Source of the DNA: Streptomyces actuosus
Lineage (GTDB): Bacteria > Actinomycetota > Actinomycetes > Streptomycetales > Streptomycetaceae
NCBI RefSeq assembly: GCF_016921115.1
Contig: NZ_JAFFZS010000013.1
Span: 124,001-188,000 of the forward strand
Direction: 5' to 3'
DNA: 64,000 bases
Below the pieces are notes generated by a model. That model had not been told where the DNA came from, ran no database searches, and saw nothing but the letters and a program-made list of their open reading frames with translations. The position numbers and the translations under genes were made by a program. Below, in pieces: positions 37,932 to 46,825 of the stretch; positions within the stretch are counted from its first letter, which is position 1, and every line of letters begins with the position of its first letter.

Positions 37932-38803
37932 TGCTGAACGGGCTCCTTGTGCTCGGCGATCCGCGCGAACTCCTCGACGGTGAGCGCCTCGCCGCGCGCC
38001 TGCGGCGACACACCGGCCGCGACGAGTGCCGCCTCGGCCGCGGCGGCCGACCCGGCCCAACCGGCGAGCGCGGCGCGCAGTGTCTTGCGCCGCTGGGCGA
38101 ACGCGGCGTCGACGACGGCGAACACCTCGCCCTTGGTCGCGGTGGTCCTCAGCGGCTCGGTGCGGCGGACCAGGGAGACCAGGCCGCTGTCGACGTTGGG
38201 CGCCGGCCAGAACACGTTCCGCCCGATGGAGCCGGCCCGCTTGACCTCGGCATACCAGTTGGCCTTCACGGACGGCACCCCGTACACCTTCGAGCCGGGC
38301 CCCGCGGCGAGTCGGTCGGCGACCTCGGCCTGCACCATGACGAGGGTGCGTTCGATGCTCGGGAAGGTGTCGAGCATGTGCAGCAGGACCGGAACGGCCA
38401 CGTTGTAGGGCAGGTTCGCCACCAGCGCGGTGGGCGGCGGGCCGGGCAGCTCGCCGACGTGCATGGCGTCGCAGTGCACGAGCGCGAACCGGTCGGCGCG
38501 CTGCGGCATCCGCGCGGCGATCGTGGCGGGCAGCGCCGTGGCCAGGACGTCGTCGATCTCCACGGCCGTGACCCGCTCGGCCACCTCCAGCAGCGCGAGC
38601 GTGAGGGAGCCCAGTCCCGGGCCGACCTCGACGACCACGTCGTCGGGGCGGACCTCAGCGGTGCGGACGATACGGCGCACCGTGTTCGCGTCGATCACGA
38701 AGTTCTGTCCGCGCTGCTTGGTGGGGCGGACGCCGAGGGCCGCCGCGAGTTCGCGGATGTCGGCGGGGCCCAGGAGGGCGTCGGGGGCGGGGCTCGTGCT
38801 CAC
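37928..38803 (-). CDS. rsmA: 16S rRNA (A1518/A1519) dimethyltransferase
   Basis: A 291-residue KsgA-type enzyme dimethylating two adenines at the 3' end of 16S rRNA. GTG 38803 is the start: a TACTCT -10 box ends 6 nt upstream and no SD is seen (leaderless candidate). Motifs: 'QRGQNFVIDANTVRRIV', SAM site 'VVEVGPGLGSLT', 'VANLPYNVAVPVLLHML' (NLPY catalytic) and 'FWPAPNVDSGLVSL'. Upstream member of the rsmA-ispE unit. Confidence 0.96.
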   Translation of the reverse strand: MSTSPAPDALLGPADIRELAAALGVRPTKQRGQNFVIDANTVRRIVRTAEVRPDDVVVEVGPGLGSLTLALLEVAERVTAVEIDDVLATALPATIAARMPQRADRFALVHCDAMHVGELPGPPPTALVANLPYNVAVPVLLHMLDTFPSIERTLVMVQAEVADRLAAGPGSKVYGVPSVKANWYAEVKRAGSIGRNVFWPAPNVDSGLVSLVRRTEPLRTTATKGEVFAVVDAAFAQRRKTLRAALAGWAGSAAAAEAALVAAGVSPQARGEALTVEEFARIAEHKEPVQQ

Positions 38804-38939
38804 GGGACAAGAGTACGGGGGCCCGCCGGCACCGCCGGACGCCGTGGCGGGGGCGTGGTGCACGGCGGGACGGCAGAGGGCGGGAGGGACCGGGGATTGC
38901 CGGGAGCCGGGGCGGATGGTGTTCCGGTTCCCGGGGCGC

Positions 38940-40439
38940 TCAGCCGTGCAGGCGCGCGCCGCAGTGCGGCCAGGGGGTCGCGCCCCGGCGCATGTAGAGC
39001 TTCTTCGCGCGGTAGGTCTGCTCGGTCGCCGGCGCGTCCTGGGGCCGCCCGCGCCCGCCGAGGCTCTGCCAGGTCTGGGTGTCGAACTGGTAGAGGCCGC
39101 CGTAGGTGCCCGAGGCGTCGACCGCGTTCGGCCGTCCGCCGGACTCGCACGTCGCGAGACCCTGCCAGTTCAGGCCGTCGGCACCGTGCACGGACGCCGG
39201 CAGCGGCTTCGTCCCCACCATCACGACCTGCATCCGCGGCTCCCGCACCACCTCGGTGCCGGTCCGGCGCGGCTTCTGCTTCACCCCGTTGACGGTCCGC
39301 AGGGAGTAGGTCACGCGCCGCAGCCCCGGTCGCCCGGCCCGGCCCACGACCTCCGTGCCCCTGAACTGCGCGGGGTCGGCGATGCGCCGCACCTCGAACG
39401 GAATCGGTTCCTCGCGCACCTCCTTGGTCCCGGTGATCCGCAGCACGGTGATCGTCTGACCGTCCCGCGGAAAACTTCCGGGCGGGACGGAGGTGGTGTC
39501 CTGCCCGCGCAGGGTGACGCCGGCCTCCTCCACCGCCTCGCGCACCGTGGCGGCGTTGGTGCGAAGGGTGCGGGCGCGGCCGTCGGCCATGACCGTGACG
39601 GAGCGCTCGGTGCGCACGTCCAGCGCGAGCCCCTCGCGCCCGATCGGACGTGAGCGCGAGGTGGAGAGGTAGGCACCCTCCGCCCGCACCCCCAGCTGCT
39701 CGAGGGCGCCCTCCACGGTGTGGGCCGTCGTCCACACCTCGCGCTGGTGGCCGTCGATCGTGAGCCGGAGGGGGCGACCGTAGTGGACGACGATCTCGTC
39801 CCCGCTGCGGAGTTCCGCCCGGGGGGCGGGCGCCACCACGTCGTGCGCCCCCACCGTCAGACCCTCCTCGGCGAGCAGTTCGGTGACGTCGTCCGCGAAG
39901 GTGTGCAGGGTGCGCGGTGCGCCGCCGTCGACGCTCAGCTCGATCGCCTTGTCCTCCGCGACGAAAGCGGCTGTGCCGCCCGCGAGGAAGGCGACGACCA
40001 GCGCCTGGGGCAGCAGACGGCGCACGGTGCTGTCCGAGCGCTCGGTGTACGGGGCCCGGCGTCGGCGCGCGGCACGTCGAATCGCTCCGGTGCGCGCGAC
40101 GAGCGCAGGCGCCCCCTCCTCCTCGCGCTCCTGACCGCCCGCCGGCCCGACCGGCGCGGCGGCCGGGTGCGCGCCCCCCGCCTGGCGAGGCAGCGACGCG
40201 TCGGACGCCTCACGGCGCGGACGCTCCGCTTGACGCCCGTGGTCCGCGAGGTCCCCGCGTTGCTCGTACGCGGGCCGGTAGGTGTCGGCGTACGCCCTCG
40301 CCCCGCCCGAGGGGTCGTACGACTCGCCGTACCCGAGGGTCTCCGCGGTGTGCGGGTCGAAGGGGCCGGCGAGGGGGGCGTACGTCCGCACGTACGCCTG
40401 TCCGCCGTACGCCCGCTCGTTGTGCTGCGAGTTGCTCAC
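38940..40439 (-). CDS. rpfB: Resuscitation-promoting factor RpfB
   Basis: A 499-residue cell-wall hydrolase. A 140-residue Tyr/Arg-rich cytoplasmic N-terminus precedes one membrane helix (about 143-160). Then come three DUF348 repeats, a G5 domain ('TKEVREEPIPFEVRRIADP' and following) and the C-terminal Rpf transglycosylase domain ('WQGLATCESGGRPNAVDASG' with the catalytic Glu, and 'GLYQFDTQTWQSLGG'). Rpf enzymes cleave peptidoglycan during spore germination and exit from dormancy. GTG 40439 with GGAG upstream; the length of the cytoplasmic tail means that a later start cannot be excluded. Neighbour of rsmA as in other actinobacteria. Confidence 0.93.
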   Translation of the reverse strand: MSNSQHNERAYGGQAYVRTYAPLAGPFDPHTAETLGYGESYDPSGGARAYADTYRPAYEQRGDLADHGRQAERPRREASDASLPRQAGGAHPAAAPVGPAGGQEREEEGAPALVARTGAIRRAARRRRAPYTERSDSTVRRLLPQALVVAFLAGGTAAFVAEDKAIELSVDGGAPRTLHTFADDVTELLAEEGLTVGAHDVVAPAPRAELRSGDEIVVHYGRPLRLTIDGHQREVWTTAHTVEGALEQLGVRAEGAYLSTSRSRPIGREGLALDVRTERSVTVMADGRARTLRTNAATVREAVEEAGVTLRGQDTTSVPPGSFPRDGQTITVLRITGTKEVREEPIPFEVRRIADPAQFRGTEVVGRAGRPGLRRVTYSLRTVNGVKQKPRRTGTEVVREPRMQVVMVGTKPLPASVHGADGLNWQGLATCESGGRPNAVDASGTYGGLYQFDTQTWQSLGGRGRPQDAPATEQTYRAKKLYMRRGATPWPHCGARLHG

Positions 40440-40615
40440 GCCGACACGCTCCAGAGGTCCGGGGATCCGGAGGGTCCGCGGGAGTCCGGATCGGGCCCAC
40501 AGAACCTAGCGGAGCGACGGTTACTCTCCAAAGCGGCACGACTACGTACGGTCGCGACCGTACGGATGGCTGACCCCCGCGCATGGACCGCGGGGCGACC
40601 GGCGGGGACTGGTCC

Positions 40616-41485
40616 TCAGTAGCCGAACGCGCGGGCGGTGTTGGCGGCGAGAGCCGCCGCCAGGGCGTCCTCGCCCGTGCCGCGCACCGCAGCCATGGCA
40701 CGCACCGTGACCGGGACGAGGTACGGGGCGTTGGGTCGTCCGCGATAGGGCGCCGGCGTCAGGAACGGCGCGTCGGTCTCCACGAGGACCAGCTCCGGCG
40801 GCGCCACCGCGAGCGCGTCGCGCAGGTGCTGCGCGTTCTTGAAGGTGACGTTGCCGGCGAAGGACATGTAGTAGCCGGCGCGGGCGCAGATCTCTGCCAT
40901 GTCCGCGTCGCCCGAGTAGCAGTGGAACACCGTGCGCTCGGGCGCGCCCTCCTCCTTGAGGATGCGCAGGACGTCGGCGTGGGCCTCGCGGTCGTGGATG
41001 ACCAGGGCCTTCCCGTGCCGCTTGGCGATCTCGATGTGGGCGCGGAAGGACCGCTCCTGCGCGGCCTTGCCCTCCTCGCCGGTGCGGAAGTAGTCCAGTC
41101 CGGTCTCGCCGACGCCCTTGACCTGCGGCAGCGCCGCCAGGCGGTCGATCTCGGCGAGCGCCTCGTCGAGCGCCGCCGCGCCTCCCGGCTCCCGGGCGCC
41201 CTGCCGCGACCAGCCGTCGGGATCGCCGTGGACGATGCGGGGGGCCTCGTTGGGGTGCAGGGCGACGGCCGCGTGGACGGCGTCGTACTGCGCGGCCGTC
41301 CGGGCGGCCCACTGCGAGCCGCGGACGTCGCAGCCGACCTGGACGACCGTCGTCACACCCACGGACGCGGCCTTCGCCAGTCCCTCCTCCACCGTGCCGG
41401 ACTGCATGTCGAGGTGGGTGTGGGAGTCGGCGACCGGCACCCGGAGGGGTTCGGGAAGGGGTGGGGCTTCGGCGTGGGAAGGCAT
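40616..41485 (-). CDS. tatD: TatD-family metal-dependent hydrolase
   Basis: A 289-residue TIM-barrel hydrolase. Metal ligands: 'VADSHTHLDM' (HxH), 'GVGETGLDYF' (Glu), 'VIHDREAHADVL' (His), 'FHCYSGDA' (His) and 'ETDAPFLTP' (Asp). TatD enzymes are DNases or 3'-5' exonucleases involved in DNA repair and tRNA quality control. A consensus TAGGAT -10 box ends 7 nt before ATG 41485, suggesting a leaderless transcript. Position next to rpfB and rsmA is conserved. Confidence 0.93.
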   Translation of the reverse strand: MPSHAEAPPLPEPLRVPVADSHTHLDMQSGTVEEGLAKAASVGVTTVVQVGCDVRGSQWAARTAAQYDAVHAAVALHPNEAPRIVHGDPDGWSRQGAREPGGAAALDEALAEIDRLAALPQVKGVGETGLDYFRTGEEGKAAQERSFRAHIEIAKRHGKALVIHDREAHADVLRILKEEGAPERTVFHCYSGDADMAEICARAGYYMSFAGNVTFKNAQHLRDALAVAPPELVLVETDAPFLTPAPYRGRPNAPYLVPVTVRAMAAVRGTGEDALAAALAANTARAFGY

Positions 41486-41532
41486 GCCCCCGATCCTACG
41501 AAAGGGGCATGCCCGGCCGGGGCGGCGAGCCC

Positions 41533-41958
41533 TCAGCCCGCCTTGCGCTGGAAGACGTGCAGGAGATCGGACAGGTGCCAGTGGTGGTCCTCGGCCGGCC
41601 GCGGCTCTTCCACCGGCAGCTCCGAGGCCGCCACGGGTGCCTCGACCGGCCCGGCCTGGGGTGCCGGCCTGCGCAGGTGTCCCTGCGCGCCACGCACCGA
41701 CGCCACCCGCCCGGCCCGCATGATGCGCACGACGTGGTTGTCGCAGTTCTGACAGAGCGGCCGCCGGAGCGGCGACGGCACGATCCGGCCCTCGGCGACG
41801 TAGATCACGTACGCGTGGCCCTCGGCGTCCGTGTGGTGCTCTATCTCGAACGACTGTTCCCAGCCGTGCCCGCAGCGCATGCAGGCGAAGGAATACGACT
41901 CGTGGACGACGGCGGTGGCACCGGCCCTCAGGCCGGTCCGTCCTGCACTCTCACTCAT
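41533..41958 (-). CDS. Zinc-ribbon-containing conserved hypothetical protein
   Basis: A 141-residue protein starting at ATG 41958 with AGGAG upstream. Two CxxC knuckles ('CMRCGHGW' near 26-29 and 'CQNCDNHVV' near 69-72) can form one zinc ribbon. The second half is Pro/Glu-rich and ends in 'HHWHLSDLLHVFQRK'. A partner-binding or transcription-associated role is possible; no specific function can be assigned. Confidence 0.75.
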   Translation of the reverse strand: MSESAGRTGLRAGATAVVHESYSFACMRCGHGWEQSFEIEHHTDAEGHAYVIYVAEGRIVPSPLRRPLCQNCDNHVVRIMRAGRVASVRGAQGHLRRPAPQAGPVEAPVAASELPVEEPRPAEDHHWHLSDLLHVFQRKAG

Positions 41959-42327
41959 GCCAGCTCCTGATTGTCCGCTGGGACGAGGGACACTCGCGTC
42001 CCGTCACCCAGTGGATGCCTCGGACCGGCGCGAATGCACGTGGCCTGTCGAGTGTTGGAGCCGATTTGGGCGTTCCTTGCCAAAAGGGCGTCGACGACCG
42101 GAAGCGCTTTGCCTTTTCCGGCCGCATTTTGCTCACCGATGGGGCGCCCGCTCAGCGGAGATGCGTCCTGCTCAGAGGCGGTTCCGCGCCCAGGGGCGGC
42201 GCCCGCGCCGCGGCGCGCACGCCTCGGCGCGATCGCCACACCGCGCGCTCGGCACACAGCTCTCCACCGCACGCCCCCTGCCGGGCATGCGCCCCGCGTT
42301 TTCACGCCCCGCGTGTCCGCCCCGCGC
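41959..42327. other. 369-bp intergenic region downstream of rsmI
   Basis: No gene seen. The left half is less GC-rich than its surroundings (runs such as TTTGCC and TTTTGC at 42105-42135) and could hold the promoter of the zinc-ribbon gene. The right end carries three copies of GCCCCGCG. I see no clear hairpin. Confidence 0.5.
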
Positions 42328-43176
42328 TCACGCTCCCGCCTGTTTCGCCGCCACGACCGCGTCGAACACCTCCCGCTTCGGCACGCCCGCCTCCACGGCC
42401 ACGGCCGCGATGGCCTCCTTGCGGCGCTCGCCCGCCTCCTCGCGCACCTTCACGCGCCGCACGAGCTCCTCGGCGCCGATCTCCTCCGGGCCGCGCTCCG
42501 GCGCGCCCTCCACCACGACGGTGATCTCCCCGCGCACGCCCTCCGCGGCCCAGGCGGCCAGTTCGCCCAGCGGGCCGCGGCGCACCTCCTCATAGGTCTT
42601 GGTGAGCTCCCGGCACACGGCGGCGCGCCGCTCCGCGCCGAAGACCTCGGCCATCGCGGCGAGGGTGTCGTCGAGGCGGTGCGGCGCCTCGAAGTAGACG
42701 AGGGTGCGGCGCTCGTCGGCGACCTCCCTGAGCCGGGACAGCCGCTCGCCCGCCTTGCGCGGCAGGAACCCCTCGAAGCAGAACCGGTCGACGGGCAGCC
42801 CGGACAGGGCGAGCGCGGTGAGCACGGCGGACGGTCCGGGCACGGCCGTGACGCGGACGTCCTTCTCGACGGCCGCGGCCACCAGCCGGTAGCCCGGGTC
42901 GGACACCGACGGCATCCCGGCGTCGGTGACGAGCAGTACGCGCGCGCCGCCGAGGAGTTCCTCGACCAGTTCGGGGGTGCGGGCGGACTCGTTGCCCTCG
43001 AAGTACGACACCACGCGACCCTTGGGCGTCACGCCCAGCGCCTGGGTCAGCCGCCGCAGCCGCCGCGTGTCCTCGGCGGCGATCACGTCCGCGCCGGCCA
43101 GTTCGTCGGAGAGCCGGGGCGGGGCGTCCTGGACGTCGCCGATGGGGGTGCCCGCCAAAACAAGGGTTCCAGTCAC
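42328..43176 (-). CDS. rsmI: 16S rRNA (cytidine-1402 2'-O) methyltransferase
   Basis: A 282-residue tetrapyrrole-methylase-fold enzyme. GTG 43176 has GGAGGA 9 bp upstream; the open frame far beyond it is the antisense shadow of pmt. Signatures: 'LVLAGTPIGDVQDAPPRL', 'IAAEDTRRLRRL', 'LVTDAGMPSVSDPG' and 'VPGPSAVLTALALSGLP'. It modifies C1402 of 16S rRNA at the decoding centre. Divergent from pmt, the usual Streptomyces layout. Confidence 0.95.
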   Translation of the reverse strand: MTGTLVLAGTPIGDVQDAPPRLSDELAGADVIAAEDTRRLRRLTQALGVTPKGRVVSYFEGNESARTPELVEELLGGARVLLVTDAGMPSVSDPGYRLVAAAVEKDVRVTAVPGPSAVLTALALSGLPVDRFCFEGFLPRKAGERLSRLREVADERRTLVYFEAPHRLDDTLAAMAEVFGAERRAAVCRELTKTYEEVRRGPLGELAAWAAEGVRGEITVVVEGAPERGPEEIGAEELVRRVKVREEAGERRKEAIAAVAVEAGVPKREVFDAVVAAKQAGA

Positions 43177-43272
43177 ACCCCCATCCTCCCAGGGCCGTCC
43201 CAAACCAGCCGCATCCGGACCGGTACCGCCGGGGCACGGGACTCCCACAGACGGGTTCCCTACGATGGCGCG

Positions 43273-45015
43273 GTGACCAGTACCGCGTCCTCCATGGACA
43301 CCCGGCAGGGCCAGGCACCCCACGACGCGCAGCCGACGTGGCAGCAGCGGCTGCGTCGTTTCGGCTATTCCGCACAGCCCGTCGCCGACGTGCGCGCCCG
43401 GCTCGCCCCGCCGTACGCCGCGCCCGGCGCACGGCTGTGGCAGGCGCTGAGCATCCCGCCGGGGTTGGCCGACCGTGTCGCACGCTGGTCCGGCTGGGGC
43501 GGCCCGCTGCTGGTGACGCTGCTGGCGGGCGTACTGCGATTCTGGAACCTGGGCAGCCCGCACGCGGTGATATTCGACGAGACGTACTACGCCAAGGACG
43601 CCTGGGCCATCGTCCATCACGGCTTCGAGGTCAACTGGGACAAGGACGTCAACAAGCTCATCCTCGACTCGGGCGGCCACGTCTCGCTGCCCTCGGATGC
43701 GGCGTACGTCGTGCATCCGCCGGTGGGCAAGTACGTCATCGGGCTGGGCGAGCTGATGTTCGGGTTCAACCCGTTCGGCTGGCGGTTCATGACCGCGCTG
43801 CTCGGCACGCTGTCCGTGCTGCTGCTGTGCCGCATCGGGCGCCGCCTGTTCCGCTCCACCTTCCTGGGCTGCGTGGCCGGGGCGCTGATGGCGGTCGACG
43901 GCCTGCACTTCGTGATGAGCCGCACCTCGCTGCTCGACGGGGTGCTGATGTTCTTCGTGCTGGCCGCGTTCGGCTGCCTGCTGGTGGACCGGGACCGGGC
44001 GCGCGAACGACTGGCCGCGGCGCTGCCCGTGGACGAGGACGGCAGGGTGCGCCCGGACGCCCGGGTCGCCGACACGGTGTTCCTGGGATGGCGGCCGTGG
44101 CGCTGGGCGGCGGGCCTGATGCTGGGCCTGGCCATCGGCACCAAGTGGAACGGCCTGTACATCCTCGCGGCGTTCGCCGTGATGGCGGTGCTGTGGGACG
44201 TCGGTGCCCGCAAGGTCGCCGGCGCCCGCCACCCGTACACGGCCGTCGCCCGGCACGACCTGGGCATCGCGTTCGTGGCCACCGTGCCCGTCGCGATCGC
44301 CACCTACGTCACGTCGTGGATCGGCTGGATCATGTCCCCGACCGACGGCTCCGGCGGCTACTACCGCAACTGGGCCGTCACCGACGGCAAGCACAGCAGC
44401 TGGTCGTGGCTGTTCCCCGACTGGTGGCGCAGTCTGTGGCACTACGAGCACGAGGTGTACGAGTTCCACGTCAACCTGCACTCCCCGCACACGTACCAGT
44501 CGAATCCGTGGAGCTGGATCGTGCTGGGCCGGCCGGTGTCGTACTTCTACGAGTCGCCCGCGCCGGGCAAGGACGGCTGCCCGGCGGACGCGGGTGAGAA
44601 GTGCGCGCGGGAGGTCCTCGCGATCGGTACACCGCTGTTGTGGTGGGCGGCGTGCTTCGCGCTCCTGTACGTGCTGTGGCGCTGGGCCTTCCGCCGCGAC
44701 TGGCGGGCGGGCGCGATCGCCTGCGGGGTGGCGGCCGGATACCTGCCCTGGTTCCTCTACCAGGACCGGACGATCTTCCTGTTCTACGCCGTGGTCTTCG
44801 TGCCGTTCCTGTGCCTGGCGGTGGCGATGACGATCGGCGCGATCATCGGCCCACCGGGGACGAGCGACACGCGCCGCGTGGCGGGCGCGGCGGGTGCGGG
44901 CATGCTGGTGCTGCTGATCGCGTGGAACTTCGTCTACTTCTGGCCCCTGTACACGGGCACCGCGATCCCCATCGACCAGTGGCGGTCCCGCATGTGGCTG
45001 GACACCTGGGTCTAG
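43273..45015 (+). CDS. pmt: Protein O-mannosyltransferase (GT39)
   Basis: A 580-residue polytopic membrane enzyme that mannosylates secreted proteins. GTG 43273 lies 6 nt after TACGAT (43261-43266), so the mRNA is probably leaderless. The GT39 signature 'AVIFDETYYAKDAW' sits in the first extracytoplasmic loop; 'GLAIGTKWNGLY' and the long loop with 'HPPVGKYVIG' are also typical, with about ten membrane helices. In S. coelicolor Pmt uses polyprenyl phosphate mannose and is needed for phage phiC31 infection and antibiotic tolerance. The TAG stop codon lies inside a 169-bp palindromic element. Confidence 0.94.
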   Translation: MTSTASSMDTRQGQAPHDAQPTWQQRLRRFGYSAQPVADVRARLAPPYAAPGARLWQALSIPPGLADRVARWSGWGGPLLVTLLAGVLRFWNLGSPHAVIFDETYYAKDAWAIVHHGFEVNWDKDVNKLILDSGGHVSLPSDAAYVVHPPVGKYVIGLGELMFGFNPFGWRFMTALLGTLSVLLLCRIGRRLFRSTFLGCVAGALMAVDGLHFVMSRTSLLDGVLMFFVLAAFGCLLVDRDRARERLAAALPVDEDGRVRPDARVADTVFLGWRPWRWAAGLMLGLAIGTKWNGLYILAAFAVMAVLWDVGARKVAGARHPYTAVARHDLGIAFVATVPVAIATYVTSWIGWIMSPTDGSGGYYRNWAVTDGKHSSWSWLFPDWWRSLWHYEHEVYEFHVNLHSPHTYQSNPWSWIVLGRPVSYFYESPAPGKDGCPADAGEKCAREVLAIGTPLLWWAACFALLYVLWRWAFRRDWRAGAIACGVAAGYLPWFLYQDRTIFLFYAVVFVPFLCLAVAMTIGAIIGPPGTSDTRRVAGAAGAGMLVLLIAWNFVYFWPLYTGTAIPIDQWRSRMWLDTWV

Positions 45016-45180
45016 TGCCGCGGCAGGCAACGTTCGCCCGTCGAGGAGCGGCGTCCGGTGCGTGCTCTCGGTGTGCCGGACGGAAGCCCTCGTACTGGAT
45101 GTACTCGGGCTTTCGTCCGGTGCAGCGAGAGTGCGTGCCGGGCGTCGCGACGGGGCGAACGTTGCCTGGTGCGGCACTAG
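45012..45180. mobile_element. 169-bp imperfect palindromic element on the pmt stop codon (MITE/REP-like)
   Basis: The left end reads CTAGTGCCGC-GGCAGGCAACGTTCGCCC and the right end, inverted, reads CTAGTGCCGC-ACCAGGCAACGTTCGCCC. The similarity continues through CTCTCG, GCCGGACG and GAAAGCCC-like words to a centre of CTCGTACTGGATGTACTCGG. The whole element can thus fold as one long hairpin. Its first bases supply the pmt TAG stop. It has no coding capacity. I recall similar dispersed palindromes in other Streptomyces genomes, but the classification as a transposable MITE is inference. Confidence 0.65.
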
Positions 45181-45192
45181 CTGGACGGACAC

Positions 45193-45229
45193 ACCACGAG
45201 GGTGCGGCATGCTGCCGCGCCCTCGTGGT
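45193..45229. terminator. Strong hairpin, probably the native pmt terminator
   Basis: ACCACGAGGGTGCGGCA pairs over 17 bp (one G-U) with TGCCGCGCCCTCGTGGT around a 3-nt loop, followed by TCTGTGTTGG. It starts 13 bp after the palindromic element, as if the element had been inserted between the stop codon and the terminator. Confidence 0.8.
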
Positions 45230-45281
45230 CTGTGTTGGTCGTTACGGATGTCTCGCACAGGCCCGCGCCGCCGGTGAGGCG

Positions 45282-45580
45282 ATGGCCGGGCGGACCGCCT
45301 GGCGGATCTGCCGGGACAACGGCTGGTGGAGCGCCTTCGGCAAGCGAAGGGTCCGCGGCAGGAACACCAAGGCCGGGCCGCCGGTCCACGATGACCTGGT
45401 GCGCCGGAACTTCACCGCGGACGGGCCGAACCGGTTGTGGCTCACGGACACCACGAGCACGCGACCGGCGAGGGCAAGCTGTATCTGTGCGCCGTCAAGG
45501 ACGTGTACTCCGGCCGCATCGTGGGCCGTTCCATCGACGCCCGGATGAAGTCCCGCCTCATGGTCGCCGCGCTGGCGGTG
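45282..45580 (+). pseudogene. IS3-family transposase remnant
   Basis: The first frame reads 'AWRICRDNGWWSAFGKRR...GPPVHDDLVRRNFTADGPNRLWLTD'. After a frameshift near 45450 the next reads 'HATGEGKLYLCAVKDVYSGRIVGRSIDARMKSRLMVAAL'. This is the start of an IS3 OrfB integrase core; only the first of the three DDE residues (in 'WLTD') remains. The HTH part before it and everything after 'VAALAV' are missing. No terminal inverted repeats of an IS element were found. Clearly dead. Confidence 0.85.
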
Positions 45581-45797
45581 TCGCCGCCGCTGCCCCTCTG
45601 CGGGCGGGGTACCGGCGGCCGGGGCCCGGCAGAGGGCATCGTGCGCCGTCCGGATGGAGTGCTGGGCTCACGCGAACTCGGCCGGCTGAGTAGGTCGTGT
45701 GAGTAGGAGTGCTCAGGTCTGGGGGACGGTTGCCGGACGACCATGGAGTCGTCGCCGCGAACCACGGCCGACCGACTGTCTCTTCGGGGGTTCTCTC

Positions 45798-46244
45798 ATG
45801 TCCAGGCGCATCATCGTCTCCTCGCTCGCCGGTGCCACCGTTCTCGGAGCGGCAGGCGCCTACGCGTTCGTGGCCCGGGCGTCCGAGTCCGGCCCCGCAC
45901 TGCGGGGCGCCACCGCGGTGTACGAGGCCCCGGACGCGGGCCGCGACGGCTCGCTCGCCTTCACGGCCCGGGCGTCGGACGACTCCGGTGTCCGCAGTGT
46001 CAAGGTGCTCGCCTGGCCCGACAGCATGAAGCCGGCCCCGGCGGTGAAGGAGATGGCCGCCGTCGAGTCCGCCGCATGTGCTCCGGCCGGCGACGGGGCT
46101 GCCACGTGCCGCTACGCCGTCCCCGTCACCGGTGCCGACGCGGCCGGGTCGCCCGGGGGTGTCTGGCACATCGCGGTCCTGGTCACCGCGAAGGACGGCG
46201 ACACGGCGTTCGTGCCCCGGGCGGCAGCCTTCTCCACCGTCTGA
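45798..46244 (+). CDS. DUF5707-family exported protein
   Basis: A 148-residue protein from ATG 45798. An N-terminal signal or anchor ('MSRRIIVSSLAGATVLGAAG') is followed by a single Ig-like/beta-sandwich-looking domain ('GSLAFTARASDDSGVRSVKV', 'CAPAGDGAATCRYAVPV' with two Cys that may pair, 'TAKDGDTAFVPRAAAF'). This matches the DUF5707 proteins of Streptomyces as I remember them. Function unknown. It is the only intact gene between pmt and the PBPs, flanked by gene fragments, so it may be a recent arrival. Confidence 0.7.
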   Translation: MSRRIIVSSLAGATVLGAAGAYAFVARASESGPALRGATAVYEAPDAGRDGSLAFTARASDDSGVRSVKVLAWPDSMKPAPAVKEMAAVESAACAPAGDGAATCRYAVPVTGADAAGSPGGVWHIAVLVTAKDGDTAFVPRAAAFSTV

Positions 46245-46341
46245 CCAAGGTGTTTTTGATCCTGGTGAACGGTATCTGGACCGTTTGGGGCGCATAGAAG
46301 TCGGTGTCTTCAAGACGCGGCACCATGTCAAAGTGCAGCGC

Positions 46342-46593
46342 ATGGCTTTTCGATACCCGTCCCCCCTGTGTCCCGGTGACCGTGTTGGTGTTTCGTCTCC
46401 GTCGAGCGGGGTTGCGAAGGAACTGCATGAGCGCCTCGATATCGCCGTTCGTGACGTTCAGGACTGCGGGTACGAGGTCGTCATCGGCCGGTGCATGGAC
46501 GGCTCCGGGCGCGTCAGTGCTTCGGCCACTGACCGCGCGAGCCTTGATCCTTCCATCCGAGACGAGGCACTTCTCAAGCGGCGCCAGAAGTGA
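46342..46593 (+). pseudogene. Truncated S66 (LD-carboxypeptidase/MccF-like) peptidase N-terminus
   Basis: The 83-residue frame encodes 'RYPSPLCPGDRVGVSSPSSG' and 'LDIAVRDVQDCGYEVVIGRCMDG', the N-terminal nucleophile domain of S66 serine peptidases. After 'ATDRASLDPSIRDEA' the sequence diverges and stops. The nucleophilic Ser region, the catalytic Glu and His and about 250 residues are absent. A gene fragment without function. Confidence 0.75.
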
Positions 46594-46825
46594 CAGGCCC
46601 AAGGCCGGAGGGCGGAGGGCACACGGCTGCCGACACGGCGTCCGCCACCGTGATCGTGTCGGCAAGGACCTCACCCATGAGGCCGGCGCTGAGGGTGTAG
46701 CGGTTGTCCCGATGCGCGTCCGAGCACAGCGGAACAACCGTGAGGCGAGGGCGAGTACTGGTGGAGAATCGCAGCGTCCACTGGCTCGTGAACGGGTAGA
46801 GCCCCCGCAGTGCCGGTTCGACGCA
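46574..46825 (-). pseudogene. C-terminal fragment of a DUF6193-like gene
   Basis: The minus-strand frame ends in 'ALRGLYPFTSQWTLRFSTST', 'LSAGLMGEVLADTITVADAV' and 'PSGLGPVTSG', which resembles the C-terminus of DUF6193 proteins often linked to natural-product genes. The frame stays open to 47029, but that upstream part shows no matching sequence and no sensible start. Recognition rests on memory of the family. It overlaps the S66 fragment end. Confidence 0.45.

Noticed and set aside
40440..40615. ydaO-type c-di-AMP riboswitch upstream of rpfB
   Set aside because: Such a switch is known for rpfA in Streptomyces, but the space here is only about 175 bp and I see no matching conserved structure.
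41951..42305. Small minus-strand frames before the zinc-ribbon gene
   Set aside because: No SD or family match; they overlap the SD and start region of the zinc-ribbon gene.
41971..43272. 434-codon extension in front of Pmt
   Set aside because: It crosses the rsmI gene on the opposite strand and has Arg/Pro-rich shadow composition; the conserved Pmt sequence begins after GTG 43273.
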